From CAWEHT01 sp963808455 (GTDB lineage Bacteria; Chloroflexota; Anaerolineae; CG2-30-64-16): DNA of 6,100 bases. The stretch's first letter is position 1. Each line of letters opens with the position of its first letter. Location of the stretch: NCBI GenBank assembly GCA_963808455.1, contig CAWEHT010000297.1, forward strand, positions 1 to 6,100. Reading direction: 5' to 3'. The translations under genes were made by a program, and so were the position numbers. Under the pieces are notes generated by a model. The model was not told the DNA's origin and ran no database searches. It saw only the letters and a program-made list of their open reading frames with translations. Below are positions 1 to 5,004 of the stretch, one piece after another.

Positions 1-258
1 ATGACGAGGAACAACAACATGGCCATTGCCCGTATTGCTCGGTCAAGGCTGTCCAGCGCATGTGCAGGGAAGGTCTTCGGTAGCAGCGTCTGTCATGCTG
101 GCCGCAGTGCAGGGGTCGGGTGGACGAGACGACCAGCGCCGCGGCGGGACGCCAGCGACGAGGTCCCCGCAGGGGGAGCATCCGTCTTGGTGTCACCGAA
201 GGGGCTCCCCGTTTCTGGGGTAGAAGGTCGGGCGCAGGCGCATGGTGGCCGGCCATGG
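1..258. other. No convincing gene; intergenic or upstream flank
   Basis: Several frames are open here, but their translations are low-complexity (rich in Arg, Gly, Ala and Pro). They resemble no family I recognise, and the open frame on the minus strand is only the antisense of the nuclease gene downstream. Short GC-rich self-complementary stretches occur, for example TCCCC/GGGGA around 164-177 and GGGG-CT-CCCC at 201-210. Neither is followed by a T-run, so I do not call a terminator. The segment is best read as non-coding DNA upstream of the promoter at 256-264. Confidence 0.5.
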
Positions 259-264
259 TATAAT
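256..264 (+). promoter_or_regulatory. Extended -10 promoter for the nuclease gene
   Basis: The sequence TGGTATAAT is a perfect sigma-70-type TATAAT (259-264) preceded by the TG dinucleotide of an extended -10 element (256-257). No good -35 hexamer lies 17 bases upstream (the bases near 236-241 are GC-rich), which is acceptable for extended -10 promoters. Transcription would start near 271, giving a leader of about 65 nt before the ATG at 336. Confidence 0.6.
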
Positions 265-335
265 CCCTCCGGCAAGGGGACAGGCGCCCACCGGATGGCG
301 GGTGCGGTCGCCTTACTGTCCGAGGGCGAGGTGCC

Positions 336-845
336 ATGATCGTGTTGATGCTCGTTGTCGTCGTCGCAGCCGTCGCGGTTGCCGTCCTGGCGTATCGCTA
401 CTATGGGCTCAAGGTGCAGATGTTCAGCCGCGTCCAACAGGAAGTCGAGGCATGGCGCGAGCGCGACCTCGAACGGGTCCGTGAGGAGGCGAAGCGGATC
501 GCCGGCGAGGAAGCGCTTTTGCAGTACAAGCAGTGGCAGTCTGACTATTCGCAGTCCATCCGCCAGGACGCCATCCAAAAAAGCCAGGCGGTGACCCTCG
601 GCAAGGTCACCGAACACTTCGTTCCCTACCTGCCGGAATTCGGCTATAACCCAAAAGACGCCCGGTTTCTGGGCAGCCCCGTCAACTTCGTCGTGTTCGA
701 TGGGCTGGATGAGGGTGAGGTGAGGAGCATCGTCTTTATCGAAGTCAAGACGGGCAATTCGGCGCTCAGTCCCAGGGAGAGATACATCAGAGACGCCATC
801 CGGCAAGACCGTGTTCAATGGGTGGAATTGCGCCCCCAATTGTAA
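336..845 (+). CDS. Membrane-anchored Holliday-junction-resolvase-like endonuclease
   Basis: This 169-residue protein matches what I know of the Endonuc_Holl family (PF10107), predicted nucleases distantly related to archaeal Holliday junction resolvases. Residues 1-20 form one hydrophobic helix (MIVLMLVVVVAAVAVAVLAY), probably a membrane anchor. Residues 25-85 are charged and helical, likely coiled coil. Residues 86-169 hold the nuclease core: Glu93 in VTEHF, the GYNPKDARFLGSPVNFVVFDGL stretch with Asp122, and the E-x-K motif IEVKTG (Glu136, Lys138). This is a PD-(D/E)XK arrangement, followed by the family's conserved SPRERYIRDAI segment. The ATG at 336 was chosen because GAGGTG (328-333) sits just upstream and the hydrophobic helix starts there. 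The gene is intact and appears monocistronic, driven by the promoter at 256-264. The substrate is unproven, and the anchor makes a role in chromosomal recombination uncertain. Confidence 0.85.
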   Translation: MIVLMLVVVVAAVAVAVLAYRYYGLKVQMFSRVQQEVEAWRERDLERVREEAKRIAGEEALLQYKQWQSDYSQSIRQDAIQKSQAVTLGKVTEHFVPYLPEFGYNPKDARFLGSPVNFVVFDGLDEGEVRSIVFIEVKTGNSALSPRERYIRDAIRQDRVQWVELRPQL

Positions 846-947
846 CGGCCTCGCACGGCAGGCCGGCCCGTGGGCGTGTCAATTCGCCAGGGCCATCCCT
901 TAGCCTTCTAAACTGGTCGCGCCGTGAAAGTGCATGGCGCCTCGTCC

Positions 948-1013
948 GGGAGCGCCGGCATCTTGCCGGCTACGTCACCCGCCACCGGGGCCGTCACGGA
1001 TGCCGGCGTTCCC
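948..1013. repeat. Inverted pair of REP-like palindromic 15-mers
   Basis: GGGAGCGCCGGCATC at 948-962 reappears as its reverse complement, with one mismatch, at 999-1013 (GATGCCGGCGTTCCC). The left copy continues into a perfect hairpin, GCCGGCA-TCT-TGCCGGC (954-970). The 36 bases between the copies contain CGTCAC twice (973-978 and 993-998). An inverted pair of short palindromic units in an intergenic gap is the layout of REP/BIME-type elements. From memory, GCCGGCATCTTGCCGGC-like motifs recur widely in environmental genomes and often yield spurious proteins containing 'AGILPA'. A copy-number search in the host genome would settle it. Confidence 0.55.
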
Positions 1014-1173
1014 AGGAGGAGACTCCGTCGGCAGCGGCGCGCAAATCCATTGTGCGACCAGCTTAGGATCGGCGCACCGGGCCGCTGCAACCGGGGCCGG
1101 AGGCCGTGGCTCGGCCTCCTGGCGGGGAGCGATCGTGGGCCGTGGTTGCCCCCGGCCGGTCCGCAACAGGCTG

Positions 1174-1202
1174 TTGACCTAGGCCAGGACTTAGTCTATA
1201 AG
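1174..1202 (+). promoter_or_regulatory. Sigma-70-type promoter of the holin-family gene
   Basis: TTGACC (1174-1179) and TATAAG (1197-1202) are separated by exactly 17 bases, each one mismatch from consensus. The -10 hexamer overlaps the Shine-Dalgarno stretch AGGAAGG (1201-1207) of the gene starting at 1215. Transcription from here would begin near 1209 and leave only about 6 nt of leader, so the ribosome binding site would be excluded from this transcript. Either the message is nearly leaderless or a longer transcript also exists. Confidence 0.5.
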
Positions 1203-1214
1203 GAAGGTGATCCG

Positions 1215-1613
1215 ATGCGTTTCCTGCTCCGCCTCGTCATCAACGCGATCGCCCTGTGGGTGGCGGTCCGCCTCGTCCAGAATGCGTACCCAGAGAGCAT
1301 CGGCCTCACCGGTGGCTGGGTCAACCTGCTTCTGGTGGCGCTCGTCTTCGGCGTGCTGAACGCCGTCGTGCGCCCGATCCTCTTCGTGATGACCTGCCCG
1401 CTGCAGATCCTGACGTTAGGGCTGTTCACGCTGGTGTTGAACGCGATCGTTTTCTGGCTGACCAGCGTGGTTTCGCGAGCGTTGGGCCTCGGGTTTGCGG
1501 TTCATGGGTTCTGGCCGGCGCTGCTGGGCGCTCTGATCGTCAGCGTCGTGAGCATCGTGCTGTCGATCTTCGTGCGCGACGACCGCGAACCGCGCCGGCC
1601 GGCGAGGCGCTGA
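1215..1613 (+). CDS. Phage holin family 4-2 / YvlD-like membrane protein
   Basis: This 132-residue integral membrane protein fits PF04020 (Phage_holin_4_2, YvlD family). Four hydrophobic segments lie at about residues 3-21, 36-58, 63-86 and 98-120, with a short Arg-rich tail (RDDREPRRPARR) likely in the cytoplasm. The family signature is clear: VFGVLNAVVRPILFVMTCP followed by LQILTLGLFTLVLNAIVFWL, with the LNA..RP motif, the Pro between helices and the LTLGLF turn. The length is typical. Despite the family name, most chromosomal members are not linked to phage, and their function is unknown; Bacillus YvlD belongs to an envelope-stress operon. No phage genes lie nearby. The ATG at 1215 was chosen over the upstream GTG at 924 because AGGAAGG (1201-1207) precedes it and family homology starts there. 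Its own promoter appears to be at 1174-1202. Confidence 0.88.
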   Translation: MRFLLRLVINAIALWVAVRLVQNAYPESIGLTGGWVNLLLVALVFGVLNAVVRPILFVMTCPLQILTLGLFTLVLNAIVFWLTSVVSRALGLGFAVHGFWPALLGALIVSVVSIVLSIFVRDDREPRRPARR

Positions 1614-1626
1614 GGGAAGCCCGCAG

Positions 1627-1639
1627 CGTGTGGCACACG
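1627..1639. repeat. 13-bp palindrome in the intergenic gap
   Basis: CGTGTG-G-CACACG is a perfect inverted repeat with a one-base centre, 14 bases after the stop of the holin-family gene, and is followed by TTT. As a hairpin the loop would be too tight without opening the innermost pairs, and the U-run is short, so a terminator is doubtful. A dimeric regulator site for the next gene (ATG at 1734) is equally possible. I see no clear -35/-10 pair in 1640-1733, so that gene may be read from upstream. Confidence 0.3.
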
Positions 1640-1733
1640 TTTCGCGCGGAGGGTGCCGGCCGGTGAGGCATAGAGGTCCGCGGGATCTCATGGAATTTCG
1701 CGGGGGACGCAGGCCGAGATCTGGAGGCTTCTG

Positions 1734-2414
1734 ATGCATCCGCAAAACACGCGGCGCCTGACGGGCGCGTTTGGAGTGGCGGGCTTCGTCGTGTTTCTGG
1801 CGGCGCTCCCGCTCTATTTCGTGGGCCCACAGCCTGCGGCGCGGCTGGAGGACGCCGTCCGGTTCAGCGACTCCGTGACCAGGGCCAGCACCTCCATCCT
1901 GGCGCGCGTGGCCCTGGCCGACCCGCTCATCATGGCTTGCCTCCTGATCTTCCTGGCCGGGCTGCGCGCCCTGATCCGGCAGGCGCGGCCTGACACCGAA
2001 TGGGTTTCAGATTTGGTTTTCGGGGCCGGCCTGGTCGTGATCGCGCTGGAGCTGGCCGGCGATGCGCTCCAGGGGGGCGCGGCACTGGACGTGTCTGCGG
2101 TGGCCGATCCGGCTGTGGTCAGAAGCCTCTGGGAGGGCAGCTTCGTTTTCTACGGCGCGATCGGGCTCATGATGTCGGCGCTGTTATTGGCCTCGGCGGG
2201 CTATGCCATATTGGCCACGGGTGCCCTGCCCAGGTGGACCGGCTGGGCGGCCTGCGCCGCCGCTCTCGTGAACCTGGCCGCCGTGCCCTCGATCTTTGGA
2301 GGGACCGACTTCACCGGCTTCTACACCGCGAGCGGCTACGTGACGTTCATCGCCCAGGGGGTGATGCTGATCTGGTTCATGATCGCCAGCGTCGCGCCGC
2401 TGGCCGTGAAATAA
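1734..2414 (+). CDS. Six-helix integral membrane protein, unknown function
   Basis: This 226-residue protein has six likely transmembrane helices, at about residues 8-30, 55-82, 90-110, 133-158, 163-187 and 197-222. The loops are short, and one soluble loop (about 31-54) carries acidic and polar residues. Arg and Lys after helix 2 (LRALIRQARPDTEW) suggest a cytoplasmic loop there. The layout and motifs such as LWEGSFVFYGAIGLMMSALLLASAGYAI and LPRWTGWAACAAALVNLA resemble the DUF4386-like group of uncharacterised bacterial membrane proteins. That assignment is from general resemblance and is not firm. No catalytic or transport motif is visible. GGAGG at 1723-1727, six bases before the ATG, supports the start. 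The gene lies 120 bases after the holin-family gene on the same strand with no obvious promoter of its own, so co-transcription is possible. It is intact and GC-rich like its left neighbour. Confidence 0.75.
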   Translation: MHPQNTRRLTGAFGVAGFVVFLAALPLYFVGPQPAARLEDAVRFSDSVTRASTSILARVALADPLIMACLLIFLAGLRALIRQARPDTEWVSDLVFGAGLVVIALELAGDALQGGAALDVSAVADPAVVRSLWEGSFVFYGAIGLMMSALLLASAGYAILATGALPRWTGWAACAAALVNLAAVPSIFGGTDFTGFYTASGYVTFIAQGVMLIWFMIASVAPLAVK

Positions 2415-2490
2415 GAGGACAACTTGATCGGCGCCGCCGCGCAGCCAGGGGGCACGCGGCCGGGGCACGGGATCCTGCTGCGCCGAGCCC

Positions 2491-2519
2491 TTGACGCCCG
2501 TTCTGGCCTGATATATACT
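2491..2519 (+). promoter_or_regulatory. vapBC promoter
   Basis: TTGACG (2491-2496) and TATACT (2514-2519) are spaced by exactly 17 bases, giving a strong sigma-70-type promoter. Transcription would start near 2526, about 25 nt before the vapB ATG, leaving GAGAGG (2541-2546) in the leader as the ribosome binding site. The -10 element and predicted start lie inside the palindrome at 2510-2531, so repressor binding there would block RNA polymerase directly. Confidence 0.75.
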
Positions 2520-2531
2520 ATGATATATATC
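2510..2531. promoter_or_regulatory. Palindromic operator of the vapBC operon
   Basis: Perfect 8-bp arms GATATATA (2510-2517) and TATATATC (2524-2531) flank a 6-bp centre, CTATGA. The 22-bp AT-rich block stands out sharply from the surrounding GC-rich sequence and covers the -10 hexamer and the start of transcription. VapB antitoxins with an AbrB/MazE fold are known to bind palindromes in their own promoters and to repress more strongly as a VapBC complex. I infer autoregulation here from position and symmetry. Confidence 0.7.
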
Positions 2532-2550
2532 AACCGCAGCGAGAGGTGCT

Positions 2551-2784
2551 ATGCAGAAGGCCAAGCTGTTCACGAACGGGCGCAGTCAGGCAGTCAGATT
2601 GCCGAAGGAATTCCGGCTGCCAGGAAACGAGGTGTATGTTCGGAGAGAAGGCAACAATGTTGTGCTGATCCCGATCGACGATCCATGGCAATCCTTTGTT
2701 GACAACCTGGGAGCGGCCACGGACGATTTCATGCCAGAACGCGTAGCAGGGCGAGCAACAGCGCGCGAGGAGATATTTCCAGGC
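2551..2784 (+). CDS. vapB: VapB-type antitoxin (AbrB/MazE fold), no stop codon
   Basis: The first 78 codons encode an antitoxin of the VapB/SpoVT-AbrB type. It would neutralise the adjacent VapC RNase and repress the operon by binding the palindrome at 2510-2531. The swapped-hairpin DNA-binding domain covers residues 1-45, with the diagnostic stretch KLFTNGRSQAVRLPKEFRLP followed by NEVYVRREGNNVVLIP. Residues 46-78 (WQSFVDNLGAATDDFMPER and on to EEIFPG) match the acidic C-terminal tail that wraps the toxin. The ATG at 2551 follows GAGAGG (2541-2546) with good spacing. Oddly, there is no stop: the frame runs from IFPG straight into the vapC start (MRYMLDTN). Related operons usually have a short ATGA overlap here, so a few inserted bases, for example GGCA after TTTCCA, may have removed it. 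GC content is visibly lower than in neighbouring genes, consistent with horizontal transfer. Confidence 0.85.
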
Positions 2785-3193
2785 ATGAGGTACATGCTGG
2801 ATACCAACATGTGCATCTACCTCTTGAAGCGCCGGCCGATCGAGGCGTTGGTAGCCCGCTTTCGCTCTTATGCGGCGGGAGAGATCGCGGTCTCCACCAT
2901 CACCCTGGCTGAACTGCGCGTTGGAGCAGCGCGGCAGCGCGGACCCGGCCAGGAACAACTCGGTGATCGACGGGCTCTTGCAACCACTGGCTGTGCTCGA
3001 TTTCGGCCAGGCCGCGGCCGCCGCTTATGGTATCGTGAAGGCTGCCATGGTGGCGCGCGGGGCCACCATCGGCCCACTTGACTGGCTCATCGCGGGTCAC
3101 GCTCTCAGCCAGGGCCTTGTGCTGGTGACGAGCAATTCCGGCGAATTCCAGCGTGTGCCGGGCCTGTCGATGGAAGACTGGACGAGAGCTTAG
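2785..3193 (+). pseudogene. vapC: VapC-type PIN-domain ribonuclease toxin, frameshifted
   Basis: VapC toxins are Mg-dependent PIN-domain RNases that stop growth by cutting tRNA or rRNA. Starting from the ATG at 2785, the N-terminal part reads MRYMLDTNMCIYLLKRRP (catalytic Asp6) and later STITLAELRVGAAR (Glu43). The frame then fails at about 2932-2941. From there the family sequence continues one frame over: SADPARNNSVIDGLLQPLAVLDFGQAAAAAYGIV, then GPLDWLIAGHALSQGLVLVT (third acidic residue) and SNSGEFQRVPGLSMEDW, ending at TAG 3191-3193. Removing one base near 2935 restores GAARSADPAR at normal family length, about 135 residues. As sequenced, the upstream frame runs to 3081 with a nonsense tail and lacks the third active-site acid, so it should be inactive. 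The upstream frame is also continuous with vapB. Sequencing error, recent decay and slippage at the tandem repeat are all possible. Confidence 0.85.
2926..2941 (+). repeat. Tandem 8-bp repeat at the vapC frameshift
   Basis: GCAGCGCG occurs twice in direct tandem (2926-2933 and 2934-2941), and the next base, G, continues the pattern. The vapC frame breaks exactly here. Because 8 is not a multiple of 3, gain or loss of one unit changes frame. Three copies would put the N-terminal and C-terminal parts of VapC in frame with three extra residues, and removing a single base also restores it. Such repeats are prone to slippage in replication and in sequencing. Confidence 0.7.
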
Positions 3194-3200
3194 CCGGGTC

Positions 3201-3970
3201 CTACCGCACCTCCAGCCGCGCCGGCAGCTGCGCCAGGTCATCGGGCAGGCGCGCGCCGGCCGGGGACGCGGCGGGCAGCCTGGGCATCCCCGGCGCCGCC
3301 GGATCGTACCACCCCGTTGCGAGGGGATATGTGCCCGCCGGCAGGCCGGCAGGAATGGCCAGCTCCACGGGATCGACCACGACCTCGCCGGGCAGCCAGG
3401 AGGCCGTCGGGCAACCGCCCGAGCACGGCCGGCCATCGGCCTGGGCAACCGGCCTGCCATCCTGCCCCAGCACGTGCACGAAGCGCACCCAGTCGCCGGC
3501 AGGCGTGCCGAGCGCGCGCCAGGCGAGGGTGATCGTGACGCTTTGCCCGGCGCTCGCACGCACCGCTTGCGGCGATGCAAGCCCCAATAATCGGATCGCG
3601 CCGCCGAAAACGGCGTCGCCCTGCAGCGCCAGCGGCGGCGCGGTGAAGGCACGCCGCCGCCCGCTCACATCCACCTGCCCCAGCTCCACGCGGCCCCCGG
3701 CCCCCCCACCGATGGCCAGCCAGAGCGGATAGCTGCCCGGATCGAGATCGGCCGGCACGCGCAGGTCGAGCTGGGTGGCCTGAGGGAGCCGGAGCGGCGT
3801 GCCGGCGGACAGGTGGGCGGCGGCGCGGGCGTCTGTCTCGCCGAGGCCGGCCGTGATCGAGGGGGTTCGAACGCCGGCGGGGCCACCAGCTCCCAATAGA
3901 CACGAACTGTCATCGTCTGGCCCGGGGCAACTGCGCCGGGCCACGGGTCCACGCCGAGCAGCTGCACCTG
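3201..3970 (-). repeat. Two related beta-sandwich modules at the glycosyltransferase C-terminus
   Basis: Two segments share a pattern at the protein level. The first (about 3970 to 3665) has LLGVDPWPGAVAPGQTMTVR, then VYWELVAPP, and later VPADLDPGSYPLWLAIG. The second (about 3630 to 3201) has LLGLASPQAVRASAGQSVTI, then TLAWRALGTP, and later IPAGLPAGTYPLATGWYDP. The shared order is 'LLG...PGQ/AGQ-x-TV/TI...YW/AWR...P.GTYPL', typical of immunoglobulin-like modules attached to Chloroflexota membrane glycosyltransferases. The second copy carries GQDGRPVAQADGRPCSGGCP with two cysteines four residues apart. The modules probably lie outside the membrane and may bind glycan or protein partners; this role is inferred. 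Confidence 0.55.
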
Positions 3971-5004
3971 GGAAGACAGGGGCGACGCCATGGACCGCAT
4001 GGCTGCGGGCAGCGGGCCGGCGGTCGCGGCGAAAGTCGTGCTGGCCTGCGCCAGGGGCGCGCTCAGGCGCGGCGTGCCGCTCGCGGGCACCAAAGGTTGC
4101 AAGCTCTGGGCGTCGTAGACCCGCACCTCGAGCCAAACGGGCCCAGCCGGCTGCGTGGCCGGCACTCCGACCAGATGATAGGTCTGCCAGGTCTGGGGCT
4201 GCCACGCCGCCTCTCGCTCCAGCGTCGCATCCAGCAGCGGCGACTCGCCTGAGGCCAGCCGGCGGCCGTTCGCATCCACCAGGTCCAGCACGGCCCGCTT
4301 GCCCTCGAGCTGCACGTCCGAGCGCCAGGTCAGGATGGCCCAGAAGGAAGTGCCGCCCGCGGCGGCCGTCCCGCTGCGGGCGGCGTTGGGATAGGCTGCC
4401 CCCCAGCGTGCCCCCGTCAGAGTCAGCCCACCCGCGAAGGCAGCGTTCACGCCGGCCCGTTGGCCGGCGGCCTGAAATACCGGCTGGGGGCCCAGCAAGT
4501 AGCTTTGAATGCTGTACCCGCGCTGCGTCTCGGTCCTGCGAGCTCGCCCTCGCGAGCCAGGTAGAACGGCAAGGTCCGCGTGGCGTCCGCGGAGGCGTAG
4601 GGCTCTTCATCCCACGCCACAGCCTTGACGGTGCCGCCGCCGTGCGTGCCCAGGTTGGCCGCCAACCAGCCTTCGATGGCGGCAGGTGAGGCTTGCAGGT
4701 GCAAGAGCGGCGCCCGGTCGAATGAATAGTCCAGTCCGGCCGCCAGGCCGTCCTCGATGGGCACGATGGCCGTCAGCCCGGAACCGCCCGTCCCGCCGGG
4801 GCCGTCCGGCCTGGAGGCATCGCGCGCCGGTGGCGGGCTGCCCTTCAGCGCGCGGTCTGCGGCCGACCAGACGTCGCCCTGGTACCAGGTGTACAGCCCG
4901 GCGTCCGTCGGCCACGTGTTGAAATAATCGATCCAGGTCGTGACCCCTTCCACGACCAGCAGGATGCCGAGGAACAGAGCCAGGCGCGGCAGCAGGGCCC
5001 GCGT

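Larger units (their letters stand above)
846..1214. other. Non-coding region with repeats and a promoter
   Basis: This 369-base gap separates the nuclease from the holin-family gene. The frame of the downstream gene stays open back to a GTG at 924, but the extra 97 residues are low-complexity. They include the peptide SAGILPATSPATGAV, which is simply the translated repeat at 948-1013, so I treat the extension as spurious. A possible RNA secondary structure lies at 1087-1149: GCAACC (1087-1092) pairs with GGTTGC (1144-1149), and inside it GGAGGCCG (1099-1106) pairs with CGGCCTCC (1112-1119) around a 5-nt loop. No T-run follows the stems. I recognise no known riboswitch or small RNA here. Confidence 0.55.

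Noticed and set aside
1..339. Open frame of 112 codons starting at the first base
   Set aside because: The translation is low-complexity with no family resemblance, it overlaps the promoter at 256-264, and it ends across the nuclease start.
93..839. Long minus-strand open frame of 248 codons
   Set aside because: It is the antisense shadow of the nuclease gene, whose plus-strand translation carries clear family motifs and a good ribosome binding site.
847..872. Possible terminator hairpin after the nuclease gene
   Set aside because: Only 5-bp stems (GGCCT/AGGCC, CACGG/CCGTG) that compete with each other, with no U-tract.
924..1214. N-terminal extension of the holin-family protein from a GTG at 924
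   Set aside because: The extension encodes a REP-like repeat and low-complexity residues. A strong ribosome binding site and family homology start at 1215.
1215..1613. Evidence of a prophage because of the holin-family name
   Set aside because: PF04020 members are common chromosomal membrane proteins, and no lysin, integrase, structural gene or attachment site is seen in the window.
2429..2485. GC-rich inverted segments (CGGCGC / GCGCCG) between 2414 and the vapBC promoter
   Set aside because: The arms are short, 45 bases apart and lack a T-run; this is expected by chance at this GC content.
4063..4689. Plus-strand open frames opposite the glycosyltransferase
   Set aside because: They are Arg/Pro/Ala-rich shadows typical of GC-rich antisense frames, with no recognisable domain. 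The minus strand encodes the real protein.
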